64,000 bases of DNA from Fomitopsis serialis (Eukaryota; Basidiomycota; Agaricomycetes; Polyporales; Fomitopsidaceae), in contig NW_025955166.1 in NCBI RefSeq assembly GCF_022376445.1, positions 1-64,000 of the forward strand, written 5' to 3'. Below, in pieces: positions 30,465-41,629 of this stretch. The notes below the pieces were generated by a model. It made no database searches, was not told where the DNA came from, and saw only the letters and a program-made list of their open reading frames with translations. A program made the translations under genes and the position numbers. Position 1 is the stretch's first letter. Each line of letters opens with the position of its first letter.

Positions 30465-30768
30465 GATGCCTTCCCCACCGATTGACAGCGACCACACGGT
30501 GGTCTCGTACCCATCCGATGGGAGCAGTGCGGTGGTGTGGTGCGACTACTCGGATGGGTACGAGACCACCACAAGGTTGCCTATGTCCGCATGTCGATCG
30601 GACCTGTGACGACACCCTGTATGACCGCACATGGATCGGACCTTGCGCACCATCTGGCAGGTTTATGGCCGCACCAGGATCGGACATAGGCGCCTTAATT
30701 GGGCTGTTTATGGCCGCACCAGGATCGGACCTGTACTAGTAAGCGCCTTGCCTGGGGTCCTAAATAGA
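30465..30768. repeat. Dispersed repeat, copy 3, with internal unit duplication
   Basis: Shares AGGATGCCTTCCCCACCGAT and GACAGCGACCACA with the copies at 29074 and 31281, but carries a hairpin insertion (30498-30570) at the point where the others read straight on. Its end has two units of TATGGCCGCACCAGGATCGG separated by ATAGGCGCCTTAATTGGGC, then GTAAGCGCCTTGCC. Confidence 0.65.
30498..30570. repeat. Perfect 21-bp inverted repeat (hairpin)
   Basis: The left arm 30498-30518 (starting GGTGGTCTCGTACCC) and the right arm 30550-30570 (ending GGGTACGAGACCACC) are exact reverse complements over 21 bases, with a 31-base loop. It sits inside a repeat copy whose sister copies lack it. Confidence 0.85.
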
Positions 30769-30787
30769 GGGTATGGAAGGGGGTTGG

Positions 30788-31294
30788 TCAGTCAGCGAGA
30801 CCGAGGTCGCCATAGGTGGCCACAAAGCGGCCTGTCGCGTGGACGTACCGGAAGAGAAGTCGGATGGCTCGGGGATGGGTGAGGAGTGCCTGGATAGAGA
30901 TCGCGGCCGGCCCGAGGGTGAAAGCAAGCTGCGCGCGTTGTTCGTCGTACGACGGGCACTCCAATAGGTAGTGATGTACCGTCTCTCGCGTGAGGTGACA
31001 TGTGGGGCATGGAGGTGAGTCTGCTTTCGTGATCCTGCGGAGGTGGGCTTGTAGGGGAACATGCTCGGTGCGCAGCTGGATGAGGAGGCTGGCGTGCCTT
31101 CGCGGGAGATGATTAAGATTCATTAGCCTGACATAACGTTTAGAGGGGAGATCCGAGTCAATGGAACGTGGCGAGCACTTCCACTCGTCTCTCGCTGCGC
31201 AGTCGAACTGCTCGGCGCAAGCTCGGCAAGCATCTGTCTTACCTTGGAGAGGCTGGCAGGGCAGGGAGGGGTTGCTGTCTCCGTTGCTGACCAA
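30788..31294 (-). pseudogene. LINE-like retrotransposon fragment, C-terminal end of pol
   Basis: A 168-codon minus frame reads through LPSKRYVRLMNLNHLPRRHA, SLLIQLRTEHVPLQAHL, and the zinc-binding-like tail CPTC-H-(x)n-TVHHYLLECPSYDEQR. This arrangement follows the RNase H domain in basidiomycete LINE-like elements. No reverse transcriptase or full RNase H domain is joined to it, so it is a 5'-truncated copy, the expected outcome of incomplete target-primed reverse transcription. The stop is at 30788. Confidence 0.75.
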
Positions 31295-31690
31295 AAAGAG
31301 TTACTCTCTTCTCCGCAGCTGCTTGGCCCTGTATGGTGGGTCTTTGTCCACAATGAATCGTCTTCCATTCAAGGTGCTTGATCAACGGATTCGCCAAGTT
31401 CCGCGTCGTCTACAGAGGGATCGGTGTACCGAAATGAGTTGCAACTTCACCTATTAGGATGCCTTCCCCACCGATAACTGACAGCGACCACAAGGTTGCC
31501 TATGTCCGCGATCCGATCGGACATGCGGACACGACACCCTGTATGGCCGCATATGGATCGGACCTCGCGCATGATCGATTGATCTGGCAGGTTTATGGCC
31601 GCACCAGGATCGGACATAGGCGCCTTAATTGGGCTGGTATGGCAATGGCCGCACCAGGATCGGACCTGTAAGCGCCTTGCCCGGGGTCCT
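31281..31690. repeat. Dispersed direct repeat, copy 2
   Basis: Near-identical to 29074-29426, with an extra GATT duplication (GATCGATTGATCTGG) and two instead of one TATGGCCGCACCAGG-type units. The close similarity of the copies, about 2.2 kb apart, indicates recent duplication or gene conversion. Confidence 0.75.
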
Positions 31691-31699
31691 GCGACGTAC

Positions 31700-32110
31700 G
31701 CGGGATGGCCATCGACGGGAGCAGGAAGACAGGCGCACCCTCGACATGCCCGGAACATGCTCGGTGCGCAGCTGGATGAGGAGGTTGGCGTGCTTTCGCG
31801 GGAGAGAGTTCATTAACCTGACATAACGTTTAGAGGGGAGATCCACTTAGGGCAATGCTATCCATCTTTACGTGGCGAGCGCTTCCACTCGTCTCTCGCT
31901 GCGCAGACGAATCGCTCGGCGAGCATCTGTCTTACCTTGGAGAGGCTGGCAGGGAGGGGTTAGGAGGGGTTCAACTGACAGGCATCTCGGAAGGAGGGCA
32001 GCTCCGCCGCCCTCCCCTCGTGCGGCCCTCTTCGCTTCCTGATCAGCACGTTCGCTGCCCAGGTACCTTCTGCCGCCGTATAAAGTCGTTGAACTTGGGC
32101 TAATGAGACT
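31700..32110 (-). pseudogene. Second LINE-like fragment with RNase H tail remnant
   Basis: The minus strand repeats the LINE coding region of 31060-31275 with differences: LPSKRYVRLMNSLPRKHANL, then RTEHVPG, where it breaks off into other repeat sequence. Upstream, at about 32060-31960, another frame reads YLGSERADQEAKRAARGEG, which resembles the end of a retroelement RNase H domain (GNExADxxAKxAA). The two parts are in different frames. It is a second, more eroded copy of the same element, next to the first. Confidence 0.65.
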
Positions 32111-32145
32111 CACGCCCCCAGAAGAACCTCTAGGTGCTGCAACAC

Positions 32146-33518
32146 ATGTCTCCACTCTTGCCTCGCTCCGGTATGTACATTCTTAGACAACTCCTGGACG
32201 AAAAAGACTAGACACACTCTGATGATGCTCATTTAGGTTCTAGTACCGTGGCTACTAGTACGTCCGGATGGGATGGAGTGAAGGACGCCGCCGCGCTCGT
32301 TGCAATCCTCATAGCCATTGGTTCGGCTCTGCAGGCACTAAGAACTTATGCCGAAAGCCAGTCTGTCAACGCGCTCGTACAACGAGGGAGAGAGCAGCTG
32401 AGGCAATTGCGAGATCACGCCGCAGGACTTAGTGCGTACGAACGCGGCTCCATCGAATGGATCAAACCCGGATACATCAGGGCGCTCCAGGGTACCATAA
32501 CCAAGTAAGGACACCTACTCGACGCACCACGTCGCTGTGCCTCTGACGTACGACTTCGACAGGTTGGATCAATGGCTGCACAGCATAGAGTGCGAAGTGA
32601 CCAATGGGTCCATGGGCATGTGGAAACAGTACGGCCCCCAGCGGATGAGCTCCATCAAAGGAGCATTGTACGAAAGCCAGCAAAGTACCCAGAAGGTGTA
32701 TCAGGACTTACTGGTGGGTACGGCCACTTGTTTCTTTTATTCTCGCACTGAAAATTTCACCCCTTGGTTGCAGAGCACAAGCAATAGTCTACGCGGGCTC
32801 AGCTCGCATGCTCCTGCCTTCCCGTCAGGACCTTCCTTGACCACGGGTTGAGTGTTTACCTTTTGCTGCCTTCCCGCTGCTCTCGTTAACATCATACATA
32901 GTCTCGAGGTCTAGCGGTCGACAGGGAAATGGTCCTCTACCATCGGGGAATATACGCCCATCACCTGTTCAGCCAGTGCGCTTGACCACTCGGCGCAATT
33001 CCTCCATCGCTATGCCGCGGTACCGAGCGGGTTCAAGCAATTCTGGTGAAGCCAGCGCTTCTTGATGCGAACGTCGCTGACTTTATCTGCGTACAGCGTA
33101 TCTGTCCGAGTCCCCCCACCGCTCCTGCGGATTCTGAGTTCAGGACTCAGGCATCGGCGCACATGTAATCTTTGAACACGATGTAAACCTACTCGATCCC
33201 AGTCTCAGCTTGCGTAGATTCATGCACGGGGGTCTATAAGGATGGCATCAAGCAAAGCAAGGTCGCTGCAGCCGTCCTCGGACTTTGCGTGGTCCCCCAG
33301 CTGATGCTTTATTCCTGTATCATACCTGCTGTATCGTAGACATCACATACGCGACTCTCGCGAAAGCATTCAATCAGTCTCTCGGGAAACACGAGGAGAC
33401 CCTCTTGCGGATGACTTCCATGAGCCGGCACCGCGCCGACATCATGAACCAGACCGAGGAGCAACGCGAAGCTCGCGAGCGGATGGCGCTCTGCCCTGCG
33501 GGAGAGGACCAGGTGTAG
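32146..33518 (+). CDS. Orphan multi-exon protein with hydrophobic N-terminal helix
   Basis: Exons 32146-32170, 32237-32504, 32563-32713 and 32774-32846 join in phase. They give MSPLLPRSG, then DAAALVAILIAIGSALQALR (a hydrophobic segment at residues ~24-43, membrane helix or amphipathic), ALVQRGREQLRQLRDHAAGL, PGYIRALQGT, LDQWLHSIECEV and MSSIKGALYESQQSTQKVY. A Ser/Arg-rich exon follows from 32902 (stop at 33063-33065 if unspliced). A further donor in GGTGAAG near 33046 and an acceptor CCCCCAG near 33300 would attach a helical C-terminus ending ERMALCPAGEDQV at 33518. I do not recognise the family. The first four exons are the firmest part. It sits just outside the repeat island. Confidence 0.45.
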
Positions 33519-33677
33519 CCATCTGCTGACCAGAGAACGAACATTGAGAACACAGCATACTCGAAGCACAACACAACGTAAGATTACAGTCCAGCGGTCC
33601 GTACCTTACGATACGTAGTCCTAGGCGGGAGAGGGAAGGCGACAAGTAGCGATAGATTAACAAACAAACAACAAAAA

Positions 33678-36600
33678 CTACGGTCTCCATGCGGGTTGAC
33701 GCGCAGGGGTGTTGAGCATAGAGGCAGTTCCGGGCCGTGTGACCTTCGACGGAGTGTCTGGTCGTGAGGTCATCTCTGCTCGTCGGAGGAATTGGAGAGG
33801 AGTGAGGGGCGAGCCTGGCGAGGACGTGGTCTTGATCGACTTTGGACTAGCGCCGCTCGGCGATGACAGGGAGAAGGACGGGATGAACGGCTCGTGAGGC
33901 TCGGGTGTCTTTGGCGGGTTCGGAGGAGTCATGAGAATTGCAGCTTGCGAAAGGCTCGTGGAATTGATCCACTTCTCCTCGCGGGAGCCTAGACGCGGAG
34001 ATTCTGGGAGGAATCGGAATGCATCAGCAAAGTGATCCTTGATGAATCTGCGAGGGCTGTCAGTCGAGTGCTACTAGACTCAGTCTACCACGTACTTTGA
34101 AAGTTCTGACCATCCACCACCGACTCGAACCATGACAGTCTGCGAACGAAGAATCCTACAGAAACAAAGCTTGGGGTCTTGATCACCTATCCAATATTTA
34201 CCACTTTGATCTTTCCATGTATCTGCAATAAGTTCGACGGTAATGTTTACAGGCAACCGGTTGACGACTTCTCCAACTGCGACATCCAACTTGTTTTTGG
34301 GGTTCGCGATATATGGCTTCTTGACAATCGCAGGTCCTTTATTACGCGGCGGCGATCTCGGTAGAGAAGGGAATGATTGCCTCGGCGCACGTGCCCAAGA
34401 CGATCGAGAGGTTGAGGATTGAGAGAGGTGCGACCCTGGGCGCGATACGGATAGGGATGAGATATCTGAAAAGGCAGGCGATGCGGTCCGCGGTGTGCTG
34501 GGTGTATGTCCCGTTTGGGCGCGCGGACGAGATGGAGTGAGGTGAGGTTGTCTCAGAGGCGTCTTGACGGCGGTATTCGAAGCGGTGCTGTTTGTCCGCT
34601 GACGGGAAGCAAATGTCGAGCCAAACAACGTCGAAGATGTGCCCGTTGGTCCCGATACCGACCGGCTTGCGGAAGCGGTGGGTGGCTTGCTCATGGAACG
34701 TGCATGTCCGCCTGTAGACGACCCAGAGGTTGAGCGACGGCCGCCCAGAGACGGCGGGGCAAGGAACCCATTTGCGGATCCGATTGAAAGCTTCCCGTAC
34801 CTCGACGCCTTCTTGGCAGGAATAGACGCAGTGCTGGTAGCTGATGCTCTGCTGCTACGACCAGAACTCATGACGCTACCAGGTCTCGATTTCGTACCAC
34901 TGACACGGTCATTGCCCATGGCCTCCAGTTCGCTCCAGGTTTGCAAGATGCGATCGCGCTCGGGTATAGCACGCGGATCACCAGCGACTGCAGCGTACGA
35001 AGCCTCCATTTGAGCAACCAGTCCTCTAGTGAATGCCAACCGGGCATTGAGTTGCTCCTCGGGAGTAGAAGAGGCATCCGATACATGTCGAGACGATAAC
35101 ATCCCAAGAGGCGGAGATGGGTAGCTGTCAATGTGTTCCAACAGATCGCTCAACGCATCGTCGCAACCCCGTAATGAGAGTGCGAAGTCAGCGAGCCCAT
35201 GAACCGTTCGCATCATCGCAGAAGAAGCTTCGACCTCGCTCAGCAGAGACTGCAACTCTGCTCTGACCTGTGGTCCATCGGTTCCGGTACAGGTAAGAAG
35301 TTGGGCTTCGGCCGCTACGGCCGTGAAAGACTGATCCATCTCCCGTCGAAGATCATCACTCGGGAGCGACAGGTCTGATGAGTGCGAACTAGGTCTTGCA
35401 ACCTCATTGATGTGTATGGACCGTAATCTCTTCCTGAGAGCCAGAATTCGTTCATGCAACTCAGAAGAGCCGGATAGAACAAGCCCCCGGGCGGCTGAGC
35501 GACGACACTGAAGATATCTGAGGAAGAGTGAATGAGGATAGTCGCAATCACTCAACAACAGTCCGTACCTGGTTCATGCTCATCTCGGGCAATCGAAGAC
35601 TCCATATCGGATTCAGCCACAGGTTCAAGATAGCGTTCTGTGGCGCGCTCCCCGCTACCACCAGGGTTGTCTGTCTCTGTCGCCTCTGACGTTGCTTGAG
35701 ATTCTGAGATTGCGCCAGCAGGAACCGAAGGGGCTTGCACATCATCAGAGGAACCGTGTTTCTCTCCAGCATGCGACTCCAGTTCAGCCTCTGCGGCCAA
35801 CTTCTCTTGCTCTGCCGCAGCCGCCAATGCTCGTTCCTCCTCAAGACGGCGCTGCTCCGCCAGTATCGCCCGTAGCGCGTCTTGCGCCTGGGTGATCTCT
35901 GTCCGGAGGTCCGCGACGCTCTCCTTCCAGGCCGCGTGTTGGCTCTCAACGACATCCAATGCGCGTTGCCGGCCATGTACGATGCCATCGCGAAGTCCGG
36001 ACTCGGAGCTGTCCGGCATCGTCTGCAGGCGATGGAGCAAACCACGGACCGGAGAGAAAGAACGTGAGATGTCCATGCCTTCACTTTCGGTCAGGCGGTC
36101 AACCTCGTCCACCAACTTATCGAGGTGTTCCAGACTCGACACACTAGAAGGAACTGCGAGGGACTGCTTGATGGATTTAACTGATTCAGCGACTCGACGG
36201 ATGTTGGTGAGTATAGTAGTGGTCGCGACGTCGATGGCCTTGGCGGTCTTGACCAGCTGGAAGTGCTCGGACCTCTGTTCCAGATGCTTCGCCGCACCGG
36301 ACAGTAGCATGCTGTAGCCATTGGAATCCGCTCGGACAGCACTGTTCATCGAAGCGGGGTCAACCGGGAGGCCATACGAGCCGACTCGCCTGACGGCCTC
36401 GAGGTCGAAGCCATTGATGAGGGGCAGATGTATCTGCGAGGGCGATTTTCCTGTCTTCGGTGCGTAGTCCTCGCCTACAAATGAAATGCGACGAGGCAAG
36501 GCATGGTTGAACGTGCGAACCGCGTCTTGACAGCGTTTGAGCTCGCTCGACAGACCACCCTCTGTAAGGAGCAACTCGTCGCCCACTAGGATACCTGAGA

Positions 36601-38971
36601 GAACGTCTTCGATACCTCGGTCGAAGCGTACCTTCAGGTCCTCCATCTGGACCTGCAGCGACTGAGCTTCGTCACGAATGCCACCCATCTCAGTAGACTG
36701 GTTCCGCACAGCATCCCAGAACCTGGCAGATCTTCGCAGGTTGTCTAGGACGTCCCCCAAAGCGGTTGAGCATTGCAGGAGATGGTCTGCTAGAGGTGCA
36801 CAAACGGAGGGTGTCACCGCCGTGATAGGATCAAACACTTCTTGCTTAAGCTGCGCTTGCATGCGATCCACTCTCGCCAACACAGAACCAGGCGAGATGG
36901 TCAAAGGGGGCAAAGCGGTGCGCGGGCTCTCCGGGGTGGGTGGCGCTTCGCTCGTCCGCAACTGCTGCCGCCACATCTGCTTGTCAATAGCGGCAGAGAC
37001 GTTACGCCGTAGGTCCTCTGACTCCGCGAAGGCTTGCTTCATCGATGTCCACATTCGCCTCGAGGTGTCTAACGCGATCGCCCGGGCCGTGACCTCCTCG
37101 CGCATACGCATCGCCGCTCGTTGGGCAGTTGAGAGACGATCAATCTCCGCGGCGGAGTGGATCTTGAACTGAGGATCGACACCAGCATGGTCCAGATGCA
37201 AAAGAGCGGCACGGGCATTTGGTAATAGGCTGGTGGCCTCCGAGTCGGCTCGTTGCAACTCCTGCATGATGGAGGGTAGCGAGGCCAGAAAGACTGCATG
37301 CCGCGATTCGTCGAGACATGCTTCCGTGCTCAGATCAGGAGGGCTGCCGTCGCCGTGATCTGTGGGAACACCTGTCTGCAGGCGCTCGAGGATGGACTCG
37401 TACTGCGCAGACAGACCCGACGCGGTTTTGCAAGCTGTCTCTACACGTTTGACAGCCTCCAGGGTTGCATGGTACTCCCTCGCGAGAGCTTCCGCCTTCT
37501 TGACTTGCTCCATGGCGGCTGTCAGCTCGGAGGAGAGGACGCTGATAGTTGCATCGGTTGCATCAGGCTGGTCAGGAAAGAGGGGATGAATCGGTCGGGG
37601 AAACAGCGAGGACGCTGAAGAAGGATTCTCGCGCGACTGCAGTCGGTTGACAATGGTCACCGCACGGGATGAGAAGGCAACATCCTGGCGCGAGGAAGGA
37701 TGTCCCAATCTGGCGACCTCGAGCTCTTCCAGCAGGGTCTGAGCAGCGACCTTGTCTTTAATGGTCTCCACGTACAGCTCGTCAGCCCTTGTCGGATTGT
37801 TAGTTCAGCGTCAAAAGGAAGAGATGCGTAAACTTACTTCTTCCACTGCATGACGACACCCATGACGAATTTGCCAACGTCCTCCATTGTGTTGATGCCC
37901 TCGTCCTCAAGCTTGTCCTGTTCATCGAGCAGCTCATCTGGGACCGGCTTGCGGCTGTGGTCAATCAGTTTGTCGAGTGTCTTGCCCGCGCCAGCAATCT
38001 TAGTGTGTTTGAGCGAGGAAACGCGGCTCACGAACTGAGCTGCGTCACGGGAGAGCATTTCCGCTAGCTTGAAGCGCGTGCTGCGAGAGAACCCAGGAGA
38101 CACGAGGCTGGACGACGCATCGGATGCCATGGACGCGATAGAGACGACAGAGTTTCTCCGTCTCGGTGTCGAATCTGGTGTCACTTCATCCTCAGCAGCA
38201 GGTGCATCGTATACAGACGGTGACCACCGTGCACGCGTCTTGAGGAACTCGCGAATGTCAGAGAGGACCTTGCGAAGTTCGGTCCAGGCGCCAATACGAC
38301 GCTCTTCCCATGTCAGGCGAATCCCCAGCAAGTCTAAGTGATCGGAACGGTCTCGCAGTAGATGGAGCAACTTGTCGAATTCGTAGATAGTCGTCAGTGT
38401 GAGTTCAATGAGGTCCGTGTCCGCCGGGGACAGGTTGCGCTGGGCAGCGGCTAAGGTATAATGTGTTCGTACAGGATGGCGTCTCCAGAGTATGTTTGCG
38501 TACCTTTCGTGAACTTCTTCAGCTTCTTCAGCTCACCAGAATCAAAAATCTCGGTGTCCTTTTCTATCCTGTCATGCTCCGTCAACCACTCTTCGAGCTG
38601 AGCACGGGTAGCAAGCCCTGGGACTTCCGCAGCAGACGCGCGCACGGCATCCAGTCCCGCAAAGACCTCAATGGGCGGAAGGCTCTCCAGGAACTGTGCA
38701 GCGGTCAGCAAGGCCCAGTGCAATAGACTACACCCCGGACCTTGATCTTCTCCTCTATCCAGACTTTTCTCTCGCTGAAAGCCTGCAGTTCGATGACTTC
38801 GTGCCATTCCAAGGCTTGCTCATCCTCCGTCGCTTCCGACGCCGGCTTAGGCTGCGGGGAAGCTGTCGTTTCCGCGGACGCAGTGTCTGGCGAATTCGCG
38901 GTACCGTCTACATTCAAGGTGCCACTGATCATGCCCTCCAACACCGCGGAGGGAGAGAAGTCCTCAGACAT
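33678..38971 (-). CDS. GAS2-domain, Kar9-like microtubule-associated protein
   Basis: A giant protein, roughly 1,650 residues, in about seven exons from ATG 38971. The N-terminal third is helical, for example TWEERRIGAWTELRKVLSDI and DRSDHLDLLG, similar to the spectrin-like N-terminal region of Kar9-family proteins. The middle (37771-35552) is one long exon of predicted coiled coil or spectrin-like helices. Then come a Ser-rich basic linker (34900-34400) and a clear GAS2 (GAR) domain at about 34330-34080: NKLDVAVGEVVNRLPVNI, GKYWIGDQDPKLCFCRILR, TVMVRVGGGWSEL. The tail is Ser/Pro-rich to the stop at 33678. GAS2 domains bind microtubules; Kar9 proteins link microtubule plus ends to actin transport for spindle and nuclear positioning. 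The GAS2 call is firm, the Kar9 relation is inference. Neighbour BEM1 is also a polarity gene. Confidence 0.8.
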
Positions 38972-39533
38972 GGCTTTGAGCCGAGCTAAACACCGGGGGT
39001 ATTGCTTCTAGAAGGTAGTTCTCGCTGTGATCGTGAAGGGCGTGAAGGCATATAGGGATGCGGGGTCGCAGCAGGGTATGTATTAAAAGAGTGGGCTGTT
39101 GCAACGAGGCATGGGTGGGCGGAGAGTGGGCTTCCAGCGGCGGCTGTGTGGTGTGAGGGTGTAATGAGGCTCAGGAAGAGCAGTTGCGTTGTGCCCGCGA
39201 AAGCGCGCGCTCACCGCGCGTCTCACGAGGTCTAACGCCGCGAGGCTCAGCTGCAGGCAGTCCTTACACGCGGGGTCGCGACCAGCGGCCAAGCGACTCA
39301 ACAACGGTTGCACAAGTCTGTTACATTCGAACGAAGTACACGCTGTTCCATATTGATCACAGTGCTACAGGACAATCAGGAAAAACTACAACATTATACC
39401 ATACGAAGGACACAGCTATAGAGAAATGTTCTGCTCGTAAAGCGAGAGATATTACAGATGACGGTCGAAGCTAGCAAGGTAATAAGATAGTGAGAAATGG
39501 CAAAGATGGAGACAGGTCATTCGGCGCGCACGG

Positions 39534-41629
39534 TTACCCGGCGTAGAGGACGTGCCGCTCCGTATTGTCTAGCCAATAGCGAAGGTCTTCGTCGCCTTCC
39601 AACTCTACGAACGACTCCGACACACTGTCTCGGTATCGCAGCTTCCCTACACGGTTCTGCAGTCGCTCGGACGCCTTGGCCATGAGCTGCAAGTGCGTAA
39701 CACGGGGATGGACGCGGATTGCCACGATTTCCTCCGCGTTCTGCGCAAAAATCTTGATCTTGACGTACGCAATCTGTGGGTTGGATGCAGACACGGGGGG
39801 CGCATAGGCAGCGGCGTGCGACTGAGATCGGGAACGACCCGACGTCGATGTCCGCGTAGACTCCGCCTGCGAAGCTCGCCCGGAACCGTTCGTGGGGCCT
39901 TGAGAGGATGCGAGCGACGTACGAGACTGGCCATTCTGGTACGAGTCTGACCGCGGGGGTAAGGCGGAGACAGAGGCTTGCGAGTACCTCAAATCGCCAT
40001 TCTCCCCGCGATCGCTACCATTGGTGTTCCTCGACCTCGGCCGCAGGGGCTGAGTAGTATTGTAGGTGTTGTAATTCTGTTCGGCCGCCAGGTATGGCGA
40101 TGCCTCGTCAGCGCCGTCGCGGTAGGAGTCACGGTCCTGTGGCGGGGGAACGCCACCGTCATCTTCGTAGTCGGACACGTCGCTCCGGTCGTCCGTAGCA
40201 CTGGAGACGCGCAACCGGGACATGCGCTCTGTCTGGTAGTCCGCCTCGACATTATCGTAGCCACCCTGATCGACGTATGACGTCCGGAACAGGGCGTCAA
40301 TCTCCTTCGTCCGAGGTTCGACCTCGACTTCGGCGTCACCGGGCTTCAGAGACAGGAACGTTCGAACAAGGTAATGCTCCAGGAGATACCGGTACTCGTG
40401 CCGGAGCTCGCAGAGGTTATGTAAGTACTCGTCGAGTTCCGCTCGTCGCTTATTAGCAACCTCGTTGTCGACTTCGTTTACGGGGCCTGGCATGTAAGGC
40501 AGCACACGCGGGCGACCTTCGACTCGCCCCGCCTCTTCGGGATGGGCGTCGAGGAAGTCTACTTGGAAGTCGTAGAAGTCGTTGTAAGATCGGAATAAGA
40601 CAAGTTGCCTGGCTGGGGGCAACGCTTGGGAACCTGGCGGAGGATAGGGCTGAAAGATGGAGTGTACTCGGTACCAGTACTCCTCCATCTCATAATGGAA
40701 CGATTTGACGTCGGCGGACAGGAGGATGCCCTCCGGCAGCAACTTCGGCGATGGGGGACGCGGGTCTTGAACAGGGGGCGATGGCTGTCGCGTCAGTTGT
40801 GGAAGTGGAGGGAGCGGTGGTTGAACGACAGCAACGGGGGAATTGGAGTTTGAAAAGGCCGACTTCAAGCCCATCGCGGCGGGATCATCTAACACGCCGA
40901 GCGAGATGCTGTTCTGCTTGTAAGTCATCATGGCTCTCTTCCATTCCTCGACACGGGGCAGAGCCCCTCCGTCAATGAGGGCCATGGCGTCGCGCACTGG
41001 TTGCCCCGTCGCGGGGTCGCGGACCTCGACGAACGAGACAGGGATGAGGCCTGGTCGTCCGAGTCGACCGATCGGCTTCGCCACGAACCATTCTCGGTTT
41101 GATTGAGCGACAACGGTGATAGGATCGCCCGCCTTTGCATCCAGTTCGTCAGCACGTTCGGCAGTGAAGTCATGGAGAACGACGGCGTAGAAGGCTTGAG
41201 GTTTCACAGGAGGGGCAGCAAAGCCCATAGGTGGGCTGGTCTTGAATGTCGAAGTAGTTGGTGTGCGAGGCCTTCACATACATTAGACTTGAATCTTGCA
41301 CCCCAAAGGCCGATACACACTCACTTTGGTGTACCCTTCTGGAACTCCTCGAATAGATTGCAAGGGACAAGGCCCCGAGCACCGGTCATTGGGTTGTGGG
41401 CTTCGTACCACACTCCCTGGCTGTTCACATCGTTGAGAACATGAAAGAAATCGCCCTTCTCGAAGGACAACTCCTGGGGCGCGGTTGACTTGTAGGAGCC
41501 CAGGGCCCTGATAACCTTCTTGGGAGGGAGGATCGCAGTGGGCGGCTTCGACAGAGACGGTAAAGGGGTAGTGATGCGCTGTGGTGGGTCTTTGCTACTA
41601 TTGAGTGACTTCCGGAGACTTTTCATCAT
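39534..41629 (-). CDS. BEM1: Bem1/Scd2 polarity scaffold (SH3-SH3-PX-PB1)
   Basis: Two exons, 41629-41325 and 41235-39534, joined in phase across an 89-base intron, give 668 residues. First SH3 at residues ~38-97 (ALGSYKSTAPQELSFEKGDF, GARGLVPCNLFEEF). Second SH3 at ~113-172 (AVVLHDFTAERADELDAKAG, GRPGLIPVSFVEV). PX domain at ~270-400 (YRVHSIF, LFRSYNDFYDFQVDFLDAHP, and RAELDEYLHNLCEL). A disordered Ser/Asn/Gln stretch follows, then a C-terminal PB1 domain (YVKIKIFAQNAEEIVAIRVHP, ending YWLDNTERHVLYAG). Bem1 bridges Cdc42-GTP, its exchange factor Cdc24 (via PB1) and PAK kinases at growth sites; PX binds phosphoinositides. The gene is complete with the normal domain order. It lies about 560 bases downstream of the GAS2 gene start, in the same orientation. 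Confidence 0.95.

Noticed and set aside
33850..34080. Plus-strand ORFs antisense to the GAS2 gene
   Set aside because: The minus strand encodes the continuous C-terminal exon of the GAS2 protein (DHFADAFRFLPESPR and onward). The plus frames are complements.
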